The notes under the pieces were generated by a model, which worked only from the letters and a program-made list of their open reading frames with translations, searched no databases and was not told the origin of the DNA. DNA of 64,000 nucleotides from Phytophthora colocasiae (taxonomy: Eukaryota > Oomycota > Peronosporomycetes > Peronosporales > Peronosporaceae). Position 1 is the stretch's first letter. Each line of letters starts with the position of its first letter. The stretch spans positions 124,001 to 188,000 of the forward strand of contig JAGKQI010000034.1 of assembly GCA_018806915.1 (NCBI GenBank), in the 5' to 3' direction. Shown here one piece after another: positions 31,026-40,055 of this stretch. Position numbers and translations under genes: made by a program.

Positions 31026-32573
31026 ATGGACTCGCCAACGCCCACGTCTCCGTCCGCTTCTGCGGACGCGCAAGCCTCACCTGCTGCCTCTGCAGCAGGA
31101 ACAACGACCTCAGCAGTGCCCACTAGCACTGCTGCTTCCAGCGGTCTGACAGAGAAGCTCTCTGTCACCAAGTACCATGCTCTCCATAAGGAGAAGCATG
31201 AGAAGAAGAAGAAGTCTTCTTCTCTAGCAGAGATTAAGAATCCTGCTGTCCCTCTCAAAGAACTCTTTGGAGAGGACTACGAAGACATCCTCGACTACGA
31301 GGAGGATGTCGAGGAGGGGGAGGTTGATGTCAAGACTCCCGCTCCCGTGTCTTCGTCTGAAGACACGTCAGGCCCACCCGTGGGTTCTAGACGACCTCGT
31401 GATGAGGCCTCGGACGCTTCAAGCTCGAAGCGTCCGCGCAGTGATGATGAAGCGTCCCCCATGTCGAGGGCGCTCACTGCCCCGCGCACTTATCCGCCAG
31501 TGCGCACACCATGGATGCCTACTGAGGCTGAGATCCATGACCGGTTCGGTGCAAGTTCACCACCGAACCCGATACTGTTGTACTCATGCAACAGTATCAA
31601 CGACGACGACGTCGCCGCTAAGGTTGTCTTTGAGTCCGAGACTCAAAGACGCGACTACTATATCGGGCTCTTCCACGAGCTCCGATACTATGCAGCGAAG
31701 AAGACTTCGCGCAAGAGCAAAGTGCCAGAGTGGCAGGCACTTTGTCAGTCGTGGAATGCCTTTGTTGATAACTTCAACAAAGACCCGAAGGCGTATCGCG
31801 AGCGCGTTGCTGCGGCTCGCGATCGCTACTACACTTACACTACGCGTGGTAAGTGTGAACGCCTCCATGATCAGTCCATGGAAGCGGGGATCCCATGTGC
31901 CGTTCCCTTTGGCACACCCTGTCCGTGTTGCCAACCTTTGGCAACGCGTCTCACCGAAAGTGATCTCCTGGGGTACACGGTCGTCCGTGTACCCGATCAC
32001 ATCAAGGAGCTCCGTGGTCGTATTGTGCCACGCGAGGCTCCGAGTGCTGTGGCTAACCGCAGCACTCCTCGTGCAGGGCTTACCCCTGCAAGTTGTGGTG
32101 GGCTTCGTACGCACTCACCATTTCCGGAACGTCCTCCATCAGGACGTTCCGCGGCTCCCATGTATCTCGATGGGGAGGAAATCCTCTCCAACGAATACGA
32201 AAACGAACCCCTTGAGATTTCGTTCTCTTATGAGCCACGATCCGCTCAACAATCCAGCGGATCGCTCCACGCGCGTCGCGCAACGGCGGCGGAGGGGGTG
32301 GGAACACTCCCTCCACATGGTCAACGCTATGACCATGACGATCGTGCCCTGTACGATCGAGTTGCTGCGCTGGAGCAGACACAGAGCGCTGAGATAGCGG
32401 TTCTGAAGCAGGAGGTTCGTGTCCTCCGTGCTGAGGTCTGCGAGGCAGCTCAGACTGCCTCGAACCTCTCGTCCGGTCTTGGGACGAGAGTGAGCCGGTT
32501 GATCGACCGTGTCGACGGTCTCGAGAAGGCCTTCCAGGCCTCTCGCACTGCTCAGTCGGACTACCAACCCTAG
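31026..32573 (+). CDS. 515-residue ORF antisense to gypsy A gag-pol
   Basis: A continuous ATG-to-stop frame on the strand opposite to gag-pol, starting 102 bp inside the 3' LTR. The N-terminal ~45 residues are Ser/Ala/Thr/Pro-rich; then a basic stretch (KEKHEKKKKSSS), an acidic stretch (FGEDYEDILDYEEDVEEGEVD), a conserved-looking globular region (QRRDYYIGLFHELRYYAAKK...WQALCQSWNAFVDNFNKDPKAYRERVAAARDRYY), a Cys cluster (CAVPFGTPCPCCQP), and a C-terminal coiled coil (DRVAALEQTQSAEIAVLKQEVRVLRAEV..., RVSRLIDRVDGLEKAF). Its last 494 nt overlap the chromodomain frame on the other strand. Antisense extra ORFs downstream of pol are known in some plant gypsy elements; function unknown. Confidence 0.6.
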   Translation: MDSPTPTSPSASADAQASPAASAAGTTTSAVPTSTAASSGLTEKLSVTKYHALHKEKHEKKKKSSSLAEIKNPAVPLKELFGEDYEDILDYEEDVEEGEVDVKTPAPVSSSEDTSGPPVGSRRPRDEASDASSSKRPRSDDEASPMSRALTAPRTYPPVRTPWMPTEAEIHDRFGASSPPNPILLYSCNSINDDDVAAKVVFESETQRRDYYIGLFHELRYYAAKKTSRKSKVPEWQALCQSWNAFVDNFNKDPKAYRERVAAARDRYYTYTTRGKCERLHDQSMEAGIPCAVPFGTPCPCCQPLATRLTESDLLGYTVVRVPDHIKELRGRIVPREAPSAVANRSTPRAGLTPASCGGLRTHSPFPERPPSGRSAAPMYLDGEEILSNEYENEPLEISFSYEPRSAQQSSGSLHARRATAAEGVGTLPPHGQRYDHDDRALYDRVAALEQTQSAEIAVLKQEVRVLRAEVCEAAQTASNLSSGLGTRVSRLIDRVDGLEKAFQASRTAQSDYQP

Positions 32574-33780
32574 GTAGTCCGTGCTGCACGTACGGCTTCA
32601 ACCGCCCGACGTAGAAGGTCGGGTGGAGCCTCATGCTGGACGGTATGTCCAGCCGGTACGCAGTACCATGCCGTTCAAGTACTTTGAACGGCCCATCGAA
32701 TCTTGGAGCAAGCTTGCTTGCTCCAAAGTCAGACTTACTGCATGTTTAGGCAGGTTTTGTGTAGCTAACAAAACTAATGAACCCTTTCGATTTCATTTGT
32801 GTTGCCTCTACCAACAGTATCAGCGTTCAGCTTCTGTCGATCGACAGAAGCTGCGATAGCATCCTGGACAAACCGTATGACGGCTTGTCTTCGCTGGACA
32901 AAGTCTAGCGCACCCGAGCTGAATCCTTTCAGCTTGTCGCCCTTGTCAGCAGCAGGCCCTGCCTGCTCGCTATCATCTCTCATGTCTGTGCCCGGCACAG
33001 ACATCGCGCGCTCGTTCCTGCTCGAACGAGACGTCGCACGCGTCACCGCAACTGATAGTGTGCTGCTATCAGTTGTATTCTGCGGTTGTTCGGACGCAAC
33101 CGTAGATCCTCCCCCACTTAAGGAGGAAGCTACCCCGCCGAGCATGCTCGGCAATCGTGGATGCCTCATGGCGTTCACGTAGAACGGTGTATGCCCTGTC
33201 GAGGCATGCACCGAGTTGTTGATGGCAAACTCTGCCATCGGCAAGCACTCGCTCCAATGCGGGAACGAGTGAGCGTAGCTCTTCAGCGTGTCACCCAGTA
33301 CGCGGTTGACACGTTCGGTCTGTCCGTCCGTCTGCTGATGATCCGCAGTCGACATTGACAATTGTGAACCAAGAAGTGTAAACACTTCTTGCCAGAACCG
33401 CGCTGTGAAGCGTGGATCACGGTCCGACACAATGTCGAGCGGCATGCCATGGTGTTTGAACACCATGTCAACAAACGGTCGCGCAGTCTGCGCGGCTGTA
33501 ACAGTAGCCGGGACGGCAGCAAGATGAACCATCTTGCTGAATCGGTCCACAAAGACAACGATGCCCGTCCTCCGCTTGCTGTCAGGCGGAAGACCGAAGA
33601 CAAAGTCCATGGACATGGACTGCCAACACTCCGACGGAGTCGGTAGTGATTGAAGAGGAGCCTGCGAGAACTGCGCAGGCTTCACGCGTTGACAAACCTC
33701 GCAAGCACGTACGTACTTGCGCACCCACTTGTACTGGTGGTGCCAGTAGAAGTCACGCTGTATGTCTTCTCACGACCCGG
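32080..33780 (-). pseudogene. Gypsy A integrase and chromodomain
   Basis: Zinc-binding HHCC (HDAPTAGHPGREK, then YVRACEVCQRVK), catalytic core Asp in SMDFVFGLPPD, Asp in DIVSDRDPRFTARFW and Glu in HQQTDGQTERVNRVL, then a long linker. After a frame change near 32780 the C-terminal part resumes: SDFGASKLAPRFDGPFKVL..., MRLHPTFYVGRLKPYV, a Pro-rich stretch and a chromodomain (AIRWIVERIVAHKRTKSQGVRF...WRGFPPHRDTWEPRNVL). The chromodomain puts the element among chromoviruses and would target integration to marked chromatin. Frame breaks near 33740 and 32780. Confidence 0.85.
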
Positions 33781-35495
33781 ATGCCCTGCCGTGGGGGCAT
33801 CGTGATACTCGAACATGATCCTCAACCGGAGGTCATGATCATTCGGAACGACAATGTGATCCGCATTGTCGTCTACTGCACTGTACAACAGTAGGCCTTC
33901 GTGTACACGATAGCGGTGTACACGAGCTCGAAGATGAGGGGTTAGCTTCCGACGTGCCACGTCGGAAGGTGCTGCGAGGAACTCCAGCAGCCCCTTCGCG
34001 TCTGCATCCCTTGCATACGCGTTCTTCACGTCGTCAATCAACGTTGACGACGGCACACTTGTCCTCACGACGCCAACAGCGTTGGCGTCGACCGTCTCCG
34101 CATAGTCAGGTCGACGCGATAACGCGTCGGCCACTACATTGAGTCTTCCGGGTTTGTACTCCACCCGGAAGTTGTACTCCGCGAAGAAGGACAACCATCT
34201 CGCCATACGTTGCGAGATGTGCGGCGACTTAATCGCCGTACGCAATGATGCGTGGTCTGTATAGACCACGAACGGTCTACTCCCAAGTAGATACACTCGG
34301 AACTTTGCGAGTGCATACTTCATGGCAAGGAGCTCCTTGTCATGTACGGGATAGTTACGCTCAGCTGGCTTCAGCTGACGCGATTGATAGTAGACTACAC
34401 GATCACGCTCTTCGTGATCGTGTTGCATCAATGCACATCCGATTGCAAAGTCGGATGCATCGCACACTACGTGGAATGGACGATCTTGGTCCGCCACGGC
34501 CAAGATCGGCGCTTCAGTCAAGCCCTGCTTGACTGCACCGAATGCCTCCTCGCACTCGGTCGTCCAAATCCACTCAGCTTCTTTCGTGACAACGGGCGAA
34601 TCTTGCCCGCATAGTTCTCCACGTACTTGCACAAGTACGTGGCAAGCCCAAGGAACTGCCTCAGTTCCTTCACATTGGATGGCGTGGGCCATTCATTGAT
34701 CACTCTGACCCTCTCTGGGTCAGGGCGCACGCCGTCTTTCCCCACGAGACACCCCAGCACGGGTATCTCGCTCGCCCCGAAGATACACTTCTTCAGGTTC
34801 GCATAGAGCTTATGTTTCCTCATAAGCTCTAGCAGCTTCCGGAGATGCACCTTGTGCATCTCAATGTCCGTCTTTCCGTTCACAGCCCGGCTGTGGACGA
34901 ACACGTCGTCGAAGTAGCTCTGCGCGACTTCGCACCGAGCGCAATAGATGTGTCACGCATCTATTGAACGTCGCAGGGGCGTTCTTAAGCCCCTGTGGCA
35001 TGACGAGCCACTCCTAAAGCATACCGCTTGGAGTGCTTACCGCAGTGAGAGGAATGTCCCTCTCACGCATGAGGATCTGATAGAATCCATCACGCAGATC
35101 TAGAGCACTGAAGATAGTGCTCAAGGCCATCGAATCGATGATAACATCTTTTCGCGGTATCGGCGTCTGCGCCGGTATCGTCGCATCGTTCAACTTGTTG
35201 TACGCATGAACGATGCGCCAGCCGCCCTGTGGTTTCTTAACACAGAACGTTGGGGCACTGTACGGGGACTTTGACTCCCGCACTTGACCTGCAAGACGAC
35301 GACTTTCAAAGAAGTCGTCGATCGCTTGCACTTGTTCACGCGGCAGTGGCCACTGCCGTGTAACACAGTACTTCGTGCCCGGCACGAGATCAATCTCGTG
35401 CTGTACGCCCTTATCCTTCGGAAGCTCCGAAGGAATCTCGTCCGGGAGTACATCCTTGTACTCCCGCAGAACTCATAGTAGGGACTCGACCTCAA
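33740..35495 (-). pseudogene. Gypsy A reverse transcriptase and RNase H
   Basis: RT fingers and palm (ESKSPYSAPTFCVKKPQGGWRIVHAYNKLN..., SALDLRDGFYQILM), then TAG at ~35021-35023 in place of a Trp codon, EWLVMPQGLKNAPATFNRC, the catalytic SYFDDVFVHS, thumb (LYANLKKCIFGASEIPVLGCLVG, ELRQFLGLATYL) and RNase H (VVCDASDFAIGCAL, HDKELLAMKYAL, VVYTDHASL, RLNVVADALSRR). Frame changes occur near 34930 and 34600. All core motifs survive, so decay or consensus error is recent. Confidence 0.88.
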
Positions 35496-36039
35496 CGAGT
35501 CCCAACTCTGCTCCTCGAAGCGCTGTTTAGTCTTCGCACTGAGGAGTCATCACCCTCAGTGATCCCATCGACGACGAGCTGCTTCAGCTCTTCGGCTTCG
35601 CGATCCACTCTCTCGATATCCGAGAGAATGCAAATTTGTTCGATGCGTCCATCGTACAAGTCTCGCGCGAAGCGCTTCCAACTCATCGTTGGAAGTGCGG
35701 TCAACGCCGACGCACTCGTCGGCGGATTCTCCAACCGCATCCTCTGGTACTGTAACCCAGTACCAGTACGTGTCAAGACGTTCAACGTCTCGACACTCGG
35801 TGTCTGCACTGCAGATACACCCGTCTCAGTCCCGGAGTGAGACTCGCGCAGCTCCCTGAGCTTGCGCCGCGAAGGTCTACCATGGAGCCCGGCTCCAGGT
35901 GCTCCACGTCCAAGGCATCGCACCTTGGACGGGACGTTATCGCAATCGTCAGCGGATTCCTTCCGCTGACTCGCACTATCAAGCCCGGCTTGAGTGCCGC
36001 TCATCGCGTGCAGCGCTGCTGCACGTGAGCACGCAGGTT

Positions 36040-36470
36040 GTTCGGGTGCTGGGAGTTTGCAACCGCCAGCACCTCCTGCCGCGCAGTCGGTTCCCTGAAC
36101 CGCTGCGCCTCCATCCGCTCCCGGAGCGGATGAAGCAACCGCATCGTCGACTCCTGGAGTCGACGTGCTCTCGCTAGCTTCCTGCGCTAGCGAGTGTTCG
36201 CTTGTACACATATCATCCGTTCCCAGAGCGGATGTACGATCGCTAGTTCCCGGAACTAGCAGCGACTGTTCGCCTATACACGTCTCATCAGCTCCCGGAG
36301 CTGATGACCGATCGCTAGTTCCCGGAATTAGCAGCGAAGCGCCAGTGGCGTCAGCTCCCAGAGCTGACGCACGCCTTTCGGTTCCCCGAATATTATTTGC
36401 TTCGTCAATTCCCAGAGTTGACGCGACGTCGTCGGCGCGACCCTTGGGGGCTTGAAGTACCTCCAAGGAT
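36040..36470. repeat. Array of hairpin minisatellite-like units in the gypsy A linker
   Basis: Successive hairpins share a small CCCGGA/CCCAGA-type loop but have different arms: CATCCGCTC/GAGCGGATG, CTCGCTAGC/GCTAGCGAG, GCTAGTTCC/GGAACTAGC (twice, one decayed), CATCAGCTC/GAGCTGATG, CGTCAGCTC/GAGCTGACG. The encoded protein is correspondingly repetitive. Confidence 0.8.
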
Positions 36471-37227
36471 ACCGGTAATACCGGTATTTTACCTTCTCTC
36501 AGGTGAATGCGATTCACCTGACCATCACTCATGTGACAAACATCATTCAGATGTTTATGCGTCAGGTGATTCACATTCACCTGACCATCACTCATGTGAC
36601 CGCGACCCTTCGGCTCAGATTTCTGAGTCGACACATTTTCTCCCAACGACTCCCTGAGTCGCTGGCGGTCGCCGGCGGCGATCGGAGGCAGCGGCGGCCG
36701 CTGCTGCCTCAACTGGGGATCCACATGCACCGGCCGGTGCATGTGCAGCACTGACAGGGCCATCGCTCTCTGTCGCGCATGTGTTGTTGAAGCGTACGAG
36801 CGTACGCTTCTCCCAGTTGATCACCGGGTCATGCCGTGCAAGCCACGGCATGCCTAATACCAAGTCGAACTTATCGTCTAGATCCAAGACGATAAGATCT
36901 TCTACAAACGTCCTTCGTTTGTAAGAGAAGCGCACACGGACTACGCGCTTCTCAGTCCTCACGGTGGCACCCTTTGCCAACCGCACCTCCAACACGCTGC
37001 GAGGCGTGTCGGCCTCTTCGAAGTCAAGTCTTCGAAGACTTCCCTGTCGAACAAAGTTGTTCGACGCGCCCGAGTCCACTAGGGCACGAAGAGAGTTCAC
37101 TCTCTTCGAAATCACGTTCAGGATGACAAGGCCTGGCTTGTCATCTTGCAGCTTACAGCGAGAAACTTTCTCGCTGGGGGCAGCAGTCCTCATCGTCGCG
37201 TGTCCAAGCTCGACACGCGAGGCTGCA

Positions 37228-38199
37228 TCACCAGTAGGACGCCCCGCGCCTACTGGTCCTTGGCGTTTTTTGAACGCCCGCCCGCTGTGCACTCGCGTGC
37301 ATAGTGACCGATGTTACTACACTTGTAACATCGAACCTGTTGTTCCTACGCTGCTGTTGACCAGCAGTCGTAGCACTCGAGAGGTCCATAGGTTCCGGAC
37401 CTCCCGTCTTCACAACAGGACGCGCCGGCTTCGGCGCGTTCGCATGGAGTTTAGCTTGACGCCGGCTAAACTCCTCTTGCATTGCAAGGCTGATCGCCTC
37501 TTCGAGAGTATTCGGATACTCTCGGAAGAGATACGTCTTGACGGGACCATCCCTTAGTCCCTTCATGAACGTGACGACCTTGGTCGCCTCGTCGATCGGG
37601 TTGGCCACTATGTTCGATACCAAGTATCGAGCACGCTGGGCAAAGGTATGAACATCATCCTTGCCCTGCTGCAGATCGAGAAACTCCGCTCTCGATCTGA
37701 ACTCGTTCTTCGGAGACTCAAACTCAAGCTTGAGTTCCTCCTTGAACTCCTCGTACGTGCTGAAGCACGTAGGATCCGAGAGTCGGCGCCCATAGGCCCA
37801 ACTCCTCGCACGTCCGCCAAGACATGACATGGCGAACGCGACCTTCGACATCGGATCGACGATACGTCGAGCCGCAACGGCTGTGTCGAGTTCGACAAGC
37901 CACCGAAGGAGGGTCTCGTCCTCCTTCTCCGTGTAGGTACTCACGTGGAGTTTCAATGACTCCACGCGTGGCTTAGGGGAAGCCACCGAGGCAGCAACAT
38001 CTCGTTGCTCCTTAACAATGTACCCCAGAGCAACACCGTGTTGCTCTGTCGGCGATAGCGTACGAAGCATCATAGCTACCGCTGCCTCTCCAATGACTCG
38101 CGAGAGTCTTTGGAGAGCCTCCCACTCTGGATCAGACAGGTGGGCGCAGTCCGTGCGCGTCACGGACATTTGAGGGGTCCCAGCGGATCCCTCATCCAT
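37228..38199 (-). CDS. Gypsy A Gag
   Basis: A 323-residue frame with a retrotrans_gag core (VESLKLHVSTYTEKEDETLLRWLVELDTAVAARRI...FAMSCLGGRARSWAYGRR...YEEFKEELKLEFESPKNEFRSRAEFLDLQQ). The CCHC knuckle (RCYKCSNIGHYARECTAGG) is present but one base out of frame, near 37335, where the local C run appears one base short. Translation of the knuckle frame then leads to the -1 frameshift signal at 37265-37271. Confidence 0.85.
   Translation of the reverse strand: MDEGSAGTPQMSVTRTDCAHLSDPEWEALQRLSRVIGEAAVAMMLRTLSPTEQHGVALGYIVKEQRDVAASVASPKPRVESLKLHVSTYTEKEDETLLRWLVELDTAVAARRIVDPMSKVAFAMSCLGGRARSWAYGRRLSDPTCFSTYEEFKEELKLEFESPKNEFRSRAEFLDLQQGKDDVHTFAQRARYLVSNIVANPIDEATKVVTFMKGLRDGPVKTYLFREYPNTLEEAISLAMQEEFSRRQAKLHANAPKPARPVVKTGGPEPMDLSSATTAGQQQRRNNRFDVTSVVTSVTMHASAQRAGVQKTPRTSRRGASYW
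37230..37271 (-). promoter_or_regulatory. Candidate -1 programmed frameshift signal, gag to pol
   Basis: On the minus strand the zinc-knuckle frame meets the heptamer A AAA AAC (37271-37265) in the correct phase, then a 7-nt spacer and a perfect 9-bp stem ACCAGTAGG/CCTACTGGT (37257-37249 with 37238-37230). The zero frame stops at TAG inside the stem; the -1 frame is the protease frame. Heptamer type, phase and spacing are those of known retroviral-type signals. Confidence 0.6.
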
Positions 38200-38284
38200 T
38201 GGGGAGTTCTATACCCCGCGTTCGTATGACTCCATACGAACGAACAGCAGTCGGTCGTGGGACGGACTACAAAGTGCTACCAGG

Positions 38285-38744
38285 TGTAATGGGTCTACCT
38301 AGACCTATTAGGTGGCGTACACGTGCGCTTACGTGTATGAGGAAGCGTGCAATTAGAATAGACTTAATTTAAGTATACTTATTTAAATAAGTATAATTAA
38401 ATCAAATATAACTAAATTAAACTGCAAAATACCGTAAAATGAGAACTGTTATTGAATTTGGCATAAGCCAATTATGGACCTCCTAAAACTGTTTGTTATC
38501 TATTTCTAAAGGGTCTGCCAACGTGTGGTTTGCAGAAACTCTGCTCAGTGATTGGTAGAAATCCGTTACTTTCTACCAATAATATGCACAAATACACACG
38601 AACCACCCAATAATGTGGTTCGCCCATGTATCCTTTGGCGTGTACAGCACACCAATGTCTGAGGCCCATTTCCAACCTCTAACAGTTATCCTAACTGTTA
38701 GAGTTACAAGTGGTACAACCACTTGTACGTGTAACCCCGTTACA
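38285..38744 (-). repeat. Gypsy A 5' LTR
   Basis: 460 bp, TGTAATGGG...CGTTACA on the plus strand, flanked on the right by the target duplication CAAAG. Confidence 0.93.
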
Positions 38745-40046
38745 CAAAGGAACTGCTGTAATTGACCAGCAGTGGTCGGGTATGGCATCGAACGGAGTGT
38801 ATCTATCCGCTCTGGGTCATGGGCAATACCGGCAGAAGAAATGACACGACCACACCACTTGACCGTCTGCTGATACAAACTGGACTTCTTTGCACTGAGC
38901 TTAAATCCATACTTGGCGACGAGGTCAAGAAAACACTCAAGCTTCGTCACATAGGTGTCTACGTCGTCGGCGAACAACAATAGATCGTCGATCCAGACGA
39001 CAATAAACTCATAAAGTAGTGGCTCGAAACACTTCTCCATCACCTGCTGAAAATGAACGGCAGCGTCGCAACATCCTTGAGGTACCTGCCTTGGCGTGTA
39101 TATCTTCGAGTCGGAGGGGGCTCGCCGGTGGCCCAGTGGATTAGCATCCGCTGATCCACGAACTGACCGAGGGTTCGAGCCCCGCCTCCGTCGCCCTTTT
39201 CGACTTCTGCTCTCCTCTCTCACCGCTGCCCTTCTCTGTTCATTTCCCATCACTCACAAGCTCTTCTCTAAGACATCGGGACCAATCAAGGCACAACAAC
39301 ACGGAGACAAGACTCAAGGAGTTGGCGCGGTCGCAGTACTCTACACCCGGCCAGGCACCGGCTGGGGGCTCATCAACGGTGGCCCATTGGGCAAAATTCC
39401 CAAGAAATTCAAGCGTACCGGTCATAGACTAAGGGTAACCGAGTAGCCGTAGGAAATTAGTTAGGAGTAACCTTGCTTAGACGTCAATGCGCCTGTTTCG
39501 AACAGGCTTCGAAATAAGTACCTAATATAAGGGGTTCGAGTCCTCCCTTCCCCCCCCCCTCTTCGAGTCGGTGATGTAGGACATCAACTCTTGGCTCAGG
39601 ATGTGCAATGGAAGCTGTCAGAACCCTTTCAGCATGTCGAACAAACCGTAGTGATTCTTGCCTTTCGTACACTCCAATAGAGTCCGCATGTGCGGCATGG
39701 TACTGATCAGTGCTTCTATGAGGTCATTCACTAACCGGTAGTCACATGTCTGGCGGTATTCATCCACATTCATGCCAGCTTTGCGAACTGGGAGCACTGG
39801 GCTCGCCCAGCGACTGTTTGGGTTTTCATATACCCATCCAAGCTTCGCCAACTGTGCGTTAAATTCGCGGAGATACTTGCGAACAGCAGGTGGATACTGT
39901 CTCGGTTTGCACTTAATCGACCTCGCACCTTCCTTCAGCTTTATTTCTAGCGGGTCGACCTTCGCAGGCGGATCATTTCCCAATGTCAAACGCCACACGT
40001 CATGCTTCAATACAATAGCGCGAAGTTTCGACTCTAAATGACGAGG
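38745..40046 (-). pseudogene. Gypsy B reverse transcriptase, split by a SINE
   Basis: N-terminal part at 39572-40046: VDPLEIKLKEGARSIKCKPRQYP..., LGWVYENPNSRWASPVLPVRK, QTCDYRLVNDLIE, then YGLFDMLKGF with TGA replacing the following Trp codon near 39621. It resumes left of the SINE: IYTPRQVPQGCCDAAVHFQQVMEKCF, catalytic VVWIDDLLLFADD, and LSAKKSSLYQQTVKWCGRVIS...DPERIDTLRSM. The 12-bp SINE target duplication lies inside the coding sequence. Inactive. Confidence 0.85.
39115..39559 (+). mobile_element. tRNA-derived SINE
   Basis: 445 bp flanked by an exact 12-bp duplication TCTTCGAGTCGG (39103-39114 and 39560-39571). Near the 5' end are a tRNA-like A box (GGTGGCCCAGTGGATTAG, ~39127-39144) and a B box GGTTCGAGCCC (~39172-39182) at tRNA spacing. 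The 3' end carries a second B-box-like GGTTCGAGTCC (~39533) and a C-rich tail. No ORF needed; it would rely on LINE machinery. Confidence 0.85.
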
Positions 40047-40055
40047 GAAACCATT

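Larger units (their letters stand above)
35492..37292 (-). pseudogene. Gypsy A protease and variable linker
   Basis: Retropepsin active site LVDSGASNNFVRQGSLRRL with KFDLVLGMPWLARHDPVINW downstream. A frame change near 36715 is followed by a ~400-residue low-complexity linker not typical of gypsy elements: it contains repeated SxxPGTSDRxSAxGAD-type units (36040-36470) whose DNA is a ladder of hairpins. The linker ends before RT at 35492. Confidence 0.75.
30465..38744 (-). mobile_element. Near-complete Ty3/gypsy chromovirus A, tiled with short inverted repeats
   Basis: 8,280 bp with two 460-bp LTRs (about 97% identical by eye, ~14 differences) and an exact 5-bp TSD CAAAG (30460-30464 and 38745-38749). 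Order on the minus strand: 5' LTR (38285-38744), candidate primer site (TGGTAGCACTTTG, ~38270-38282), Gag, protease and variable linker, RT-RNase H, integrase with chromodomain, antisense ORF region, polypurine tract (GGGGGGATGG, 30925-30934) and 3' LTR. Several single-base frame breaks and one TAG in RT make this copy defective. Its striking property is dense short perfect palindromes throughout; see the findings. Confidence 0.93.

Noticed and set aside
31267..32397. 376-codon plus-strand ORF in gypsy A in another frame
   Set aside because: It is Arg/Ser-rich shadow translation of the 515-codon frame, with no domain-like composition.
36040..36470. CRISPR-like array
   Set aside because: Units are hairpins with changing arms inside a gypsy linker frame; no constant repeat with unique spacers and a eukaryotic context.
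39115..39200. A genuine tRNA gene
   Set aside because: A and B boxes are present but the cloverleaf is incomplete and the sequence sits inside a 445-bp insert with its own 12-bp TSD, so it is a SINE.
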